Source: Oceanospirillaceae bacterium UBA2001
GTDB taxonomy: Bacteria; Pseudomonadota; Gammaproteobacteria; Pseudomonadales; Balneatricaceae
Direction of reading: 5' to 3'
Length of the DNA stretch: 34,169 nucleotides
NCBI GenBank assembly: GCA_002335115.1
Contig: DDCR01000021.1
Coordinates: 1-34,169, forward strand
Under the pieces are notes generated by a model. That model was not told the origin of the DNA. It saw nothing but the letters and a program-made list of their open reading frames with translations, and did no database searches. Both the position numbers and the translations under genes were made by a program. This document shows, piece by piece, positions 7,644 through 16,041 of the stretch (the first letter of the stretch is position 1; every line of letters starts with the position of its first letter).

Positions 7644-8378
7644 TTAATGATGTAATATTTTAGCCAAAAACTGTTGGCAACGCAGGCTCTCTGGAGCGCT
7701 AAAAAACTTTTCAGGAGGCGATTGTTCAACAATTTTTCCTTCGTCCATAAACACCATAGTGTCAGCTACCCGTTTGGCAAATCCCATTTCATGGGTCACA
7801 CATATCATGGTAATTCCACTATCAGCCAAGCCCACCATCACCTCTAGCACTTCGTTAATCATTTCTGGATCCAACGCTGATGTGGGTTCATCAAATAATA
7901 TGATGTCAGGTTCCATACACAAACTTCTAGCAATGGCTACGCGCTGTTGCTGGCCACCCGATAGTTGACGCGGCAGTTTGTCTGCTTGTTCTGGAATTTG
8001 AACCCGCTCTAAACAAATACGAGCCCTTTTTTCGGCATCGGAACGGCTAAGCTTACTTACCCGCATGGGGCCCAACGTCAGGTTTTGCATGACCGTAAGG
8101 TGAGGGAATAAATTAAATTGCTGAAACACCATACCAATGCGAGCTTCACGCCCACCGTCATTATCCATTATCGCTATGGACACATTGCCTGAGTGAATGT
8201 CTTCCAAACCATTGATACATCGGATTAAGGTAGATTTGCCAGAGCCAGAGGGTCCACAGATGACCATTTTTTCACCTTCGTGAACCTGCAAAGACACCCC
8301 ATCTAAAGCTTTAAATTTACCAAATACTTTGTCGACGCCCTGCATGTTAATGACCAGACGAGAATGGGCTGCTGCCAT
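7644..8378 (-). CDS. Polar amino acid-type ABC transporter ATPase (GlnQ-like)
   Basis: ATP-hydrolysing subunit of the importer; 244 residues, the usual size for GlnQ/HisP proteins. All ABC motifs are intact: Walker A GPSGSGKST, Q-loop VFQQFNLFPH, signature LSGGQQQR, Walker B ILFDEPTSALDPE and H-loop VTHEM. A strong AGGAG Shine-Dalgarno lies 10 bases before ATG 8378. It is the first gene of the leftward catabolic operon and faces the binding-protein gene across a 141-bp shared promoter region. Family membership is certain; the transported compound is not. Confidence 0.95.
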   Translation of the reverse strand: MAAAHSRLVINMQGVDKVFGKFKALDGVSLQVHEGEKMVICGPSGSGKSTLIRCINGLEDIHSGNVSIAIMDNDGGREARIGMVFQQFNLFPHLTVMQNLTLGPMRVSKLSRSDAEKRARICLERVQIPEQADKLPRQLSGGQQQRVAIARSLCMEPDIILFDEPTSALDPEMINEVLEVMVGLADSGITMICVTHEMGFAKRVADTMVFMDEGKIVEQSPPEKFFSAPESLRCQQFLAKILHH

Positions 8379-8433
8379 GTCACTTATCTCCTGTTAAATC
8401 GCTCAAATGATGGTAGCACCGGATTTATTTACG

Positions 8434-8477
8434 TGCAATAAATTAATTTTCTTGCAATTTCTTTGCACTCCTGCAAT
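8434..8477. promoter_or_regulatory. TGCAA repeat cluster in the divergent promoter region
   Basis: The 141-bp gap between the ATPase and binding-protein genes holds four TGCA-centred boxes: TGCAAT at 8434-8439, 8453-8458 and 8472-8477, and TGCACT at 8464-8469. The last two form an inverted repeat, TTGCA-CTCC-TGCAA. The sequence is AT-rich, and a TATATT element at 8478-8483 could be the -10 for the rightward gene. A palindromic box array between divergent operons, one of which encodes an XRE-cupin regulator, is a good operator candidate. Binding itself is inferred. Confidence 0.5.
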
Positions 8478-8519
8478 TATATTTAAGCAAAAAAAACAAA
8501 TTAAAATGGGATAATTGCC

Positions 8520-9296
8520 ATGAAAAATATGAAGAAATGGGCTCTCGCAGCCGCTCTTACCATTGCTGCCACACCATCGATGGCTGCATCAGCGCTGCAA
8601 GATATTTTAAGTGAAGGCGTATTAAAAGTCGGCACCACGGGAGATTGGAATCCCATGACCATGAAAGATCCAGCGACCAACTCCTATAAAGGATACGACA
8701 TTGACGTCATGACTGAGTTAGCGAAAGACCTTGGTGTTGAAGTCGAATTTGTTGCGACCGACTGGAAGACCTTGGTCAGTGGAGTGACCTCTGGTAAATA
8801 CCATATGACCGGTTCAGCTTCTATTTCACCAAAGCGCGCCAAAGCGGCTGGCTATTCCATTAGCTACTTTTCTCTGGGAACCGTGCCTCTGACTTTAACT
8901 AAAAACGCTGACCGTTTTCAGGACTGGGCAGACCTAGATAAAGCCGATGTGACTGTTGCAGCAACCTTGGGCACCACTCAGGAAAGCCAAGTTAAGGATT
9001 TTTTCCCCAACGCAAAACATCAGATCGTCGAAGCCCCTGCAAGGGACTTCCAAGAAGTATTGTCTATGCGAGCTGATGCTCATATCACGTCTAATGTAGA
9101 AGCTAAAACCTTAGTGCAAAAATACCCTCAGCTTATGATCGTACCCGTGTCTAAGCCTAAGGCCCCCACACCCATTGCGATGCTTCTTCCACAAGCAGAT
9201 CAGGTATGGATTAACTATGTCAATACGTGGATTCGCCTTAAACAAGAGCGCGGTTTCTTTGAACAAGTGGGTGCTAAGTGGAACCTAGCACTATAA
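8520..9296 (+). CDS. Periplasmic solute-binding protein, SBP_bac_3 family
   Basis: Captures the substrate for the ABC importer encoded on the other strand. The 258-residue precursor has a clear Sec signal peptide (MKNMKKW plus a hydrophobic core, cleavage near TPSMAA at about 23). The fold is polar-amino-acid type: GYDIDVMTELAKDLG (58-72) and the SISPKRAKAAGYS segment, where R106 matches the arginine that grips the ligand carboxylate. In the second lobe ADAHITSNVEA (185-195) replaces the usual acidic residue that holds an alpha-ammonium group (D becomes S191). This suggests a ligand with a carboxylate but a modified or absent free amine; that is inference. ATG 8520 has GGGA upstream; a second ATG at 8529 is possible. 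Confidence 0.9.
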   Translation: MKNMKKWALAAALTIAATPSMAASALQDILSEGVLKVGTTGDWNPMTMKDPATNSYKGYDIDVMTELAKDLGVEVEFVATDWKTLVSGVTSGKYHMTGSASISPKRAKAAGYSISYFSLGTVPLTLTKNADRFQDWADLDKADVTVAATLGTTQESQVKDFFPNAKHQIVEAPARDFQEVLSMRADAHITSNVEAKTLVQKYPQLMIVPVSKPKAPTPIAMLLPQADQVWINYVNTWIRLKQERGFFEQVGAKWNLAL

Positions 9297-9979
9297 CAGA
9301 AGTTCCTCAGTCGGTGCTGGGGCAAGACCCCAGCCAAGCTTTGCCAGACCTGTGTCTGTATAGCGTGCCGGTGAGTTTGTATTGCGCTAAGCTGAGGCTG
9401 CTCATGCGCTTTAAAAGATTGGCATGGAGTGAATTACCGCCCCCTGGCGGTTATGGTTCTGAGGCTTATACAGCGTTAGTGCCTGCGGGGAGTCTGCCTG
9501 CCCTGAAAGTAGGGGCACACATTATTGCCGACTCAGAAGCAATTGCAGAATACCTTGAAGAAAGTGTGCCACTGCCGCCAGCTTTGCCCACGGATCTCAT
9601 GGAGCGGGCACAAGTGCGTGCTTTAGGGCGCTTCCACGACACTCGGTTAGAGCCGTGTGTGCGCGCATTATTTTCGGACATCGGTCAACCACACCCTCGG
9701 GCTGAGGCTTTCGAACAACTGCATCAGCGTCTGCAACAGTTGCAAAAAGCATTAGCATTACGCCCCAACATCCAGTTCTGCCTTGCTGACTGTGGCCTAA
9801 TCGTCAGTCTTGAATGGGTTACTATGATGTATAAAAGCTGGGGTTTACCCCACCCTTTTATAGGTCTAGTCGCTGACTATCAGCAAGACATGGAGCAACT
9901 ACCCTGGGTAGCGGCAGAACTAGGTACTTACAGGCCTTTATTAACACAATGGATAAAAACCAAAACCCCATCGCCCTGA
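9278..9979 (+). CDS. Glutathione S-transferase-like protein
   Basis: GST-fold protein of 233 residues. The N-terminal thioredoxin-like domain (about 25-97) contains CLYSVPVSLYCAKLR, the cis-proline region GSLPALKVG and the ADSEAIAEYLE stretch, where GSTs bind the gamma-glutamyl group of glutathione. An all-helical C-terminal domain follows. The gene overlaps the binding-protein gene by 19 bases and the creatininase gene by 31, so all three form one transcript. In catabolic clusters GST homologues may act as maleyl isomerases or glutathione lyases, which would fit a ring-cleavage pathway, but the reaction here is unknown. A GTG at 9314 is an alternative start. Confidence 0.78.
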   Translation: MEPSTITEVPQSVLGQDPSQALPDLCLYSVPVSLYCAKLRLLMRFKRLAWSELPPPGGYGSEAYTALVPAGSLPALKVGAHIIADSEAIAEYLEESVPLPPALPTDLMERAQVRALGRFHDTRLEPCVRALFSDIGQPHPRAEAFEQLHQRLQQLQKALALRPNIQFCLADCGLIVSLEWVTMMYKSWGLPHPFIGLVADYQQDMEQLPWVAAELGTYRPLLTQWIKTKTPSP

Positions 9980-10692
9980 GCCAACTTACTTGGCCAGAAG
10001 TTGATGCCTATATTGCTACTGGCAAACCTTTATTGCTGCCCCTTGGATCGTTCGAACAACATGGCCCGATGGGTCTTATGGGCACCGATTATCTATGTGC
10101 TGAAACTGTAGCCATGGCCGCTGCAGAAATCGCAGGTTGGCTGGTTGCACCTGCCTTAGTTTATACTCCAGCACCGTTTAATATGGCCTTTGCCGGCACT
10201 GTTTCAGTATCAGCGCCGACCTTCTTGTTGCTACTAGAAGAAGTGTGCCAGTGTTTTATTAACCACGGTTTTAAAGAGATATACTTACTCAATGGCCATG
10301 GTGCTAACCTTGAGCCCGCGCGCCAAGTCGTTAAAAATTTAGCCCCTCACACTATCAAATTACGCAGTTGGTGGGATTTTGATGAAGTACAAGCACTGCG
10401 CCAAAAAGCCTTTGGCGACTGGGAAGGCATGCACGCAACACCTGCAGAAATCTCAATTACCCAAGTTCATCACCGCAGACTAGATCCAGACTTAGCAAAA
10501 GATCCACCGGTACGCTTGAGTGCGGCTTACATCAAAGCCCACAGTGGCGATCGCCATGCAGACCCAATAAGTCATCAGCGCACCTTCCCAGATGGGCGTG
10601 TAGGGTCTCACTCTGCCTTAGCCAGACCTCACATTGGCACTCAACTAATAGCACTTGCAGCGCAAGCCATTGTAGATGAGCTGAGCGACTAA
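9949..10692 (+). CDS. Creatininase-family amidohydrolase
   Basis: Metal-dependent hydrolase of cyclic or linear amides. The 247-residue protein carries the family metal-binding signature GSFEQHGPMGLMGTD, giving E36, H38 and D47 as ligands, and LLNGHGANLEPAR, a creatininase hallmark. A later TPAEISITQVHH segment supplies a further acidic residue. The family includes creatinine amidohydrolase, the FAPy deformylase ArfB and MftE, so the exact substrate cannot be named. The ATG lies inside the end of the GST-like gene, indicating translational coupling. With an ABC importer and amine-type oxidases nearby, hydrolysis of an imported nitrogenous compound is the best guess. Confidence 0.88.
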   Translation: MDKNQNPIALSQLTWPEVDAYIATGKPLLLPLGSFEQHGPMGLMGTDYLCAETVAMAAAEIAGWLVAPALVYTPAPFNMAFAGTVSVSAPTFLLLLEEVCQCFINHGFKEIYLLNGHGANLEPARQVVKNLAPHTIKLRSWWDFDEVQALRQKAFGDWEGMHATPAEISITQVHHRRLDPDLAKDPPVRLSAAYIKAHSGDRHADPISHQRTFPDGRVGSHSALARPHIGTQLIALAAQAIVDELSD

Positions 10693-10727
10693 ACAGGGGC
10701 TAACTCGGCATGTGTCTAAAGTGAATA

Positions 10728-11864
10728 TCAAACTAAGGCTCGCTCTAAATCGGTAATAAGGTCTTCAATAGCCTCACAGCCTATAGAAAATCGTAATAAA
10801 TCATCTGGCACTGGACTGGTAGGGCCTTCTATGAGGGCCCTATGCTCTACAAGGCTTTCAACGCCACCCAAGGATGTGGCTCTAACCATCAATTTTAGCT
10901 TGCCCATGATAATGGCAGTTTGCTCACGTCCACCTTTAAATCGAATGGATAACATGCCACCAAAACCGTTCTTACACTGCTGCTTAGCAATGTGATGCTG
11001 CGGGTGGCTAGGCAACCCAGGGTACATCACCTCTATGACCTGAGGGTGGTTATGAAAATGTTCGGCAAAGGCTTGGGCATTGCTACTGGCGCGCTCAACA
11101 CGTAAATGCAAGGTGCGCATGCCTCGCAGTAATAACCAACTCGAGAATGGGCTCAGAATACCACCTAGTTGTGCTCGGATATTACAAATGCGCTGCCACC
11201 GTTGGTCTTGTTGAGCGCAAGTGACTACTCCCGCAACCACGTCTGAATGGCCATTCAGGTATTTGGTAGCTGAATGAAAAACCAGATCAGCACCTAGCTC
11301 AATGGGTTTGCACAGTAGTGGCGTTAATACCGTAGCATCTACGACTAACTGTGCGTTAGCTGTGTGAGCCACTTGTGCTGCGGCAGCAATATCTACCACT
11401 TGCCAGGTGGGGTTTGCAGGTGACTCAAGCCAAACCATGTGGGTTGGTTTGGCAACCACTACACGAGCTAAATCAGTGGCATCGTCAGCATCATAAAAAA
11501 CCAGCTCAATACCCCAGTCATTGCAAAAATCCACCATCCATGCGCGTAATGACCAATACATAACCTTGGGCGCAACCAATCGTTGACCAGGGCGCAATGA
11601 TTGCACTATAGCAGTAGCTGCCGCCATGCCAGACCCGAACAAGCGGCTGGCTTGGCCGCCCTCTAACCGACAGATCACCGCTTCAGCTTGCTCACTATTG
11701 TCACTATGATCACGAGCATAGGTGCGAGATGCGTTGTAGAGCTCGCCTTGTTCGTCACGGGCATAGGTAGAGCTAGGCTGTATTGGCGGCACAACAGCAC
11801 CAGAGCGAGTGTCTAAGTAATGGCCAGCGTGGGAAAGGAGGCTAGCGTCTTGATTTTTAGGCAT
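10728..11864 (-). CDS. Cys/Met metabolism PLP-dependent enzyme (cystathionine gamma-synthase-like)
   Basis: PLP enzyme of the trans-sulfuration family, catalysing gamma-replacement or C-S beta/gamma-elimination. The 378-residue protein has FGSGMAA (76-82), which binds the PLP phosphate, and VDATVLTP (175-182). The Schiff-base lysine is K201 in HSATKYLNGHSD. In the YxR loop the usual NPT is replaced by SDN (TYARDHSDN, about 48-56), so substrate preference may differ from classical MetB/MetC. It lies 111 bp downstream of the FAD/GcvT gene in the same direction and converges with the creatininase gene. Cystathionine gamma-synthase, methionine gamma-lyase and O-succinylhomoserine sulfhydrylase are all possible. 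Confidence 0.85.
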   Translation of the reverse strand: MPKNQDASLLSHAGHYLDTRSGAVVPPIQPSSTYARDEQGELYNASRTYARDHSDNSEQAEAVICRLEGGQASRLFGSGMAAATAIVQSLRPGQRLVAPKVMYWSLRAWMVDFCNDWGIELVFYDADDATDLARVVVAKPTHMVWLESPANPTWQVVDIAAAAQVAHTANAQLVVDATVLTPLLCKPIELGADLVFHSATKYLNGHSDVVAGVVTCAQQDQRWQRICNIRAQLGGILSPFSSWLLLRGMRTLHLRVERASSNAQAFAEHFHNHPQVIEVMYPGLPSHPQHHIAKQQCKNGFGGMLSIRFKGGREQTAIIMGKLKLMVRATSLGGVESLVEHRALIEGPTSPVPDDLLRFSIGCEAIEDLITDLERALV

Positions 11865-11975
11865 GCAAGATCCATAAGTAGCAATATTACGTATAGGCGA
11901 TTATGAACCGCAGATATAATTTAAGCTAATAGTTTGCGCTTACAAAAAAAGATGAACTAAGCGACTTTCCAGAGG

Positions 11976-14393
11976 CTAACTCCGCATGCGCAGAGATTGG
12001 GGATCAAATAAGACTTTGGTAAATAGTGTTGCAGCGCGCATTTCACCCAAAATTTCAATCTCAAATGCTGCGCCATCAACAATCATATTGGTGGGTACAA
12101 AACCCAGAGCAACCGATTTTTTACTAAAGTGCGCATAGCCACCTGAAGTCACAAAACCCACTACCGTTCCATCTTTCCAAATGGGTTCATCTGCCACCAC
12201 ATCAGCGTCAATAGCATCTACTATAAAACTTACCAGCCTGCGTTTTGGGGGCTCTACTAACTCTGCAAGGACAGCCGCCTTACCAATATAATCTGGTTGT
12301 TTGTGGTAATCCAAAAAGCGGTCTAACCCGGTTTCCATGGGTGTGTAATCTGGTTTATATTCGCGCATCCATGCACCAAACGATTTTTCTAAGCGCAAGC
12401 TCATCATTGCACGCATACCAAAAGGTTTAAGATTAAACGCCACACCTGCCTCAGCTAAGGTATGGTACAAGCTGACCTGCTGCTCAGCAGGCACATATAT
12501 TTCATAGCCCAGATCACCCGTATAACTCACCCGCTGAACTATAGCGTCACATTGGCCAACTTCTATTTTTTGTACAGACAAAAATGGCATGGCGTTATTG
12601 GAGACGTCGAATCGAGTGCATTGTGCAAGCAATTCGCGCGCCTTTGGACCTGCAATTTGAAAGCCAATACGACTCATAGATACATTCTTAAGTTCCACAT
12701 TAAATGCTGGAAGGTACCGTTCAAACCAACGCATATGTAGGTCTTGAGCACCAAAAGAGGCCGTGAGTTGATACTCGTGATGAGCAATATGGGAAATGGT
12801 AAAGTCACCCATAAGTTTCCCCAAAGGACTCAGCATAGGACTTAGGGTTATGCGTCCCAAAGCAGGTAATTTGCCTGCCATAATACCATCCAGCCATGCC
12901 TGCGCACCTTTACCTTTGACTAGATATTTACCAAAATTATGCACCTCATTAATTCCCACTGAAGTACGCACAGCATGGCATTCATTACTAATGGCAGTAA
13001 ATGCGTTGGAACGCCTAAAACTAGGTGTTTCTAATAATGGCTCTCCTTCAGGGGCAAAATAATTCACATGTTCCATGCCATAACCTTGGCCAAAAACTGC
13101 CCTTTGTTGCTGCCATATGGAATAAGCTGGCGTCGTATTGAGTGGCCGGCCAGCTGGAAGCTCTTCATTGGGATAAGAAATACTAAAGCGTTTTTGATAA
13201 TTCTCCCGCACCTTATTACGGGTATAGGCCTTGGTACAAAAATCACCATAACGAGCCACGTCCATGGCAAATATATCTCGGGATGGCTCGCCATGAACCA
13301 TCCATTCTGCCAGGCTCAGACCCACACCACCACCTTGGCTAAAGCCAGCCATTACGGCACAACAGGACCAATAGTTTTGTAACCCAGGGACCGGACCAAC
13401 TAAAGGATTACCATCCGGTGCAAAGGTAAATGGCCCATTGACAATAGTCTTTATACCTGCAGTTTCTAAACAAGGAAAACGTTTAAAAGCAAACTCAAGA
13501 GAATCGCTAATACGGTCTAATCGGTTATCCAACAACTCATGACCGAAGTCCCAACGAGTGCCGTCTAAGGCCCAAGGGTCACAATCTTGTTCATAAATAC
13601 CAATCACTAAACCTTTACCTTCTTGGCGCAGATAGCTCTCTCCAGCAGGGTCCATGACGTGGGGTAGTTCCGCTTCTCGGGTAAATACTTCAGGCAAATC
13701 ATCAGTGATCAAATATTGATGTTCCATAGGATGAAGAGGCAGGAATACGCCGACCATTTCACCCAATTCTCGAGCCCATAAGCCGCCTGCATTAACCACA
13801 TGCTCCGCATGGACCATGCCATTTTTAGTGGTTATGTCCCAACTGCCATCTGGACGTTGCTTGAGGTCAGTGACTGGGTTTCTTAAGTAAATTTCTGCAC
13901 CTTGAATTTGTGCTGCTTTAGCGTAGGCATGCGTTGTGCCAGAAGGGTCTAAATGGCCATCAAGCGGGTCATATAAGGCCCCTAAAATACCTTGAGTATT
14001 TACAATTGGGCTTAGTTTTTTGATTTCCTCTGGGCTAATGATGTGCGTGTCCAAACCCATATGTCGATGCATGGCCCGTGCGGCTTTAATAAAGTCCATA
14101 CGTTCAGGACTATCGGCTAAAGTAATGCCACCCACATGATGTAAACCACAGTTTAAGCCTGTAAGGGCTTCTAATTCTTTATAGAGCTTTATGGTATAAC
14201 CTTGCAGAGATGCCATATTTGGGTCGGCATTGAGGGTGTGAAAGCCCCCTGCAGCATGCCATGTAGAACCAGACGTCAACTCTGAACGCTCTATCAGACA
14301 AACATCTGACCAGCCTAACTTAGTCAGGTGATAAAGTACTGAGCAGCCCACGACGCCCCCGCCAATAACAGCTACTTGAACATGAGTCTTCAT
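11976..14393 (-). CDS. FAD-dependent oxidoreductase fused to GcvT (dimethylglycine/sarcosine dehydrogenase-like)
   Basis: Oxidative N-demethylase-type enzyme of 805 residues. The N-terminal DAO domain (about 5-365) has the Rossmann motif GGGVVG (11-16) and SGSTWHAAG with H46, the histidine that binds FAD covalently in dimethylglycine dehydrogenases. The C-terminal half is GcvT-like (about 430-800), including FGMRAMMSLRLEKSFG and a GCV_T_C end; this part binds tetrahydrofolate and captures the released C1 unit. The frame is open to 14450, but ATG 14393 has AGGAAG 9 bases upstream and starts directly before the Rossmann fold. It lies 17 bases after the MttB-family gene, in one operon. The substrate is probably an N-methylated glycine or related amine. 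Confidence 0.9.
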   Translation of the reverse strand: MKTHVQVAVIGGGVVGCSVLYHLTKLGWSDVCLIERSELTSGSTWHAAGGFHTLNADPNMASLQGYTIKLYKELEALTGLNCGLHHVGGITLADSPERMDFIKAARAMHRHMGLDTHIISPEEIKKLSPIVNTQGILGALYDPLDGHLDPSGTTHAYAKAAQIQGAEIYLRNPVTDLKQRPDGSWDITTKNGMVHAEHVVNAGGLWARELGEMVGVFLPLHPMEHQYLITDDLPEVFTREAELPHVMDPAGESYLRQEGKGLVIGIYEQDCDPWALDGTRWDFGHELLDNRLDRISDSLEFAFKRFPCLETAGIKTIVNGPFTFAPDGNPLVGPVPGLQNYWSCCAVMAGFSQGGGVGLSLAEWMVHGEPSRDIFAMDVARYGDFCTKAYTRNKVRENYQKRFSISYPNEELPAGRPLNTTPAYSIWQQQRAVFGQGYGMEHVNYFAPEGEPLLETPSFRRSNAFTAISNECHAVRTSVGINEVHNFGKYLVKGKGAQAWLDGIMAGKLPALGRITLSPMLSPLGKLMGDFTISHIAHHEYQLTASFGAQDLHMRWFERYLPAFNVELKNVSMSRIGFQIAGPKARELLAQCTRFDVSNNAMPFLSVQKIEVGQCDAIVQRVSYTGDLGYEIYVPAEQQVSLYHTLAEAGVAFNLKPFGMRAMMSLRLEKSFGAWMREYKPDYTPMETGLDRFLDYHKQPDYIGKAAVLAELVEPPKRRLVSFIVDAIDADVVADEPIWKDGTVVGFVTSGGYAHFSKKSVALGFVPTNMIVDGAAFEIEILGEMRAATLFTKVLFDPQSLRMRS

Positions 14394-14410
14394 ACTGATA
14401 CTTCCTTTTG

Positions 14411-15943
14411 TTAGGACCCTGGCACCGCTCCACCCTCGTGGATGCGCCACTGCACAAAGTCGGTCAGTTCATCGTCTATCGAAGACTCCAATTTAGGCTC
14501 TTCATAATCTTGTAACATCTGCTTCCAAATTTTATTAGCCCTTTGTGTCGCATCTACGGCTCCGGCATCACGCCAGTTTTCAAAGTTAGACCAATTGGAT
14601 AATAAGGGGGAATAAAACGCCTTCTCATATCGGGACATGGTATGGGGTGAAGCAAAAAAGTGACTGCCAGGCCCCACTTCTGCAATAGCATCAACTGCTA
14701 AGGCCTCACTATTAGTCTCCATGGGCTGCAAAAAAGCTTGATGCATTTGAATCATTTCTGCATCAAGAATAATTTTTTCATAGGAAGTACATAAGCCTCC
14801 CTCAAGCCATCCTAAGCCATGTAAAACGTAGTTCACTTGACCTAACATACAAGCCCATAAAGACATTTGGGACTCATATGCAGCCTGCGCATCAGGGGCA
14901 TTAGAGGCGGTAGCGTTAGACGCACGTAAGGGAATGCCATACTTGCGTGCGAGTTGACCAGACACAATTGTGGCTTGGCTGTATTCTGGAGTACCAAACG
15001 CAGGGGAGCCAGATTTCATATCTACGTTAGAGGTAAAGCTACCATACATTGCAGGCGCTCCCGGGTTAACACATTGATGAAAGGCTAAACCTGCTAGACA
15101 CTCTGCATTTTGCTGCACTAAAGCACCCGCCATGGTGATGGGTGCCATGGCCCCAGCAAGCGTAAAGGGGGTATAGATGACGGGTTGGTTATTTTCGGCC
15201 ATGACAATGGCCCCTTCCAATAAGGCCCCATCATAAATTAATGGTGAATTGGAATTCACAACTGTATGCATGCAGGGCTGTTGCAACAAGGTTGCATGAT
15301 CAATGCCACGAGCTATGCGCACGATATCAATGACATCCTGCATACGTTGTCGGCCTAAGGCATAACCCCCTATAGGTTTAGTCGTCAGACGCGCCATGGC
15401 CGCCCCCGCCACAAGATGGCGAGTATTGACAGGCACATCACAAGGCTCTACGGGAAAACCAGCCTGCAATTGGACACTGTTCAGGCTTTCACCTAAGCGT
15501 AATAAGTTACAAAAGTCATCATAATTTCCAGCCACACGACCTCTGTCCAAATCTGACACATTAGGTGTGCTGGCTACCATCGCAAAAGCCGTTGAGTTGC
15601 CTCCCATGGTTAGATGACGGTCTGGTCGACGTCCATGCAACACAAATGATTTAGGCGTTGTGGCAATGGTCTGCATGAGCCAATCTGGATCAAACCTAAC
15701 TCGAAGTCCATCTGCATCAATCATGGCACCGGCACGACGTAAAATGTCCACCGCTCTTGGTGACTGAAAATCCATCCCCACTTTACATAAAAGCTTGAGT
15801 GAAGCCTGATGAATGTCATCTAGCTGAGATTCATCCATCAACTCCATGGGCGCATATGGATTACACATTTGTCTAGAGGGGGCTTGGTTGACAGCACCAC
15901 TAGAACGCGTCGATTGCGCGCGATTAGCACGAGAGCGTCTCAT
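14411..15943 (-). CDS. Trimethylamine methyltransferase (MttB) family protein, non-pyrrolysine type
   Basis: Member of the MttB superfamily, which moves a methyl group from a quaternary or tertiary amine to a corrinoid or related acceptor. The 510-residue frame is read through without an in-frame amber codon, so this is the pyrrolysine-free branch that includes glycine betaine methyltransferase MtgB. Recognisable parts are MDFQSPRAVDILRRAGA near the N-terminus, TKPIGGYALGRQRM and GLGWLEGGLCTSYEK. No corrinoid protein gene (MtbC-like) is nearby. The gene is first in the operon with the FAD/GcvT enzyme and diverges from a LysR gene. A betaine or methylamine substrate is inferred; the true methyl acceptor is open. 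Confidence 0.87.
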   Translation of the reverse strand: MRRSRANRAQSTRSSGAVNQAPSRQMCNPYAPMELMDESQLDDIHQASLKLLCKVGMDFQSPRAVDILRRAGAMIDADGLRVRFDPDWLMQTIATTPKSFVLHGRRPDRHLTMGGNSTAFAMVASTPNVSDLDRGRVAGNYDDFCNLLRLGESLNSVQLQAGFPVEPCDVPVNTRHLVAGAAMARLTTKPIGGYALGRQRMQDVIDIVRIARGIDHATLLQQPCMHTVVNSNSPLIYDGALLEGAIVMAENNQPVIYTPFTLAGAMAPITMAGALVQQNAECLAGLAFHQCVNPGAPAMYGSFTSNVDMKSGSPAFGTPEYSQATIVSGQLARKYGIPLRASNATASNAPDAQAAYESQMSLWACMLGQVNYVLHGLGWLEGGLCTSYEKIILDAEMIQMHQAFLQPMETNSEALAVDAIAEVGPGSHFFASPHTMSRYEKAFYSPLLSNWSNFENWRDAGAVDATQRANKIWKQMLQDYEEPKLESSIDDELTDFVQWRIHEGGAVPGS

Positions 15944-15987
15944 TAATCCACCATAGACTTGCTATAAAAAGTCATCATAGGGTATTG

Positions 15988-15999
15988 TCACCTTAGTGA
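15988..15999. promoter_or_regulatory. Candidate LysR operator between mttB-like and lysR genes
   Basis: TCAC-CTTA-GTGA is a perfect inverted repeat centred in the 98-bp gap between the divergent MttB-family and LysR genes. It is AT-flanked and placed where LysR proteins usually bind to control both directions. No footprint data exist; the assignment rests on symmetry and position. Confidence 0.35.
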
Positions 16000-16041
16000 A
16001 TAATTAATAATTTAGGCACTAACCATGAAATTATTTGATAT

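Noticed and set aside
12462..13382. Several plus-strand open frames inside the FAD/GcvT gene
   Set aside because: They are antisense shadows: the minus-strand frame has full domain motifs throughout, and the plus frames have no ribosome sites or recognisable domains.
14411..15943. Pyrrolysine (amber readthrough) in the MttB-family gene
   Set aside because: The whole 510-codon frame is free of in-frame TAG, so no readthrough is needed.
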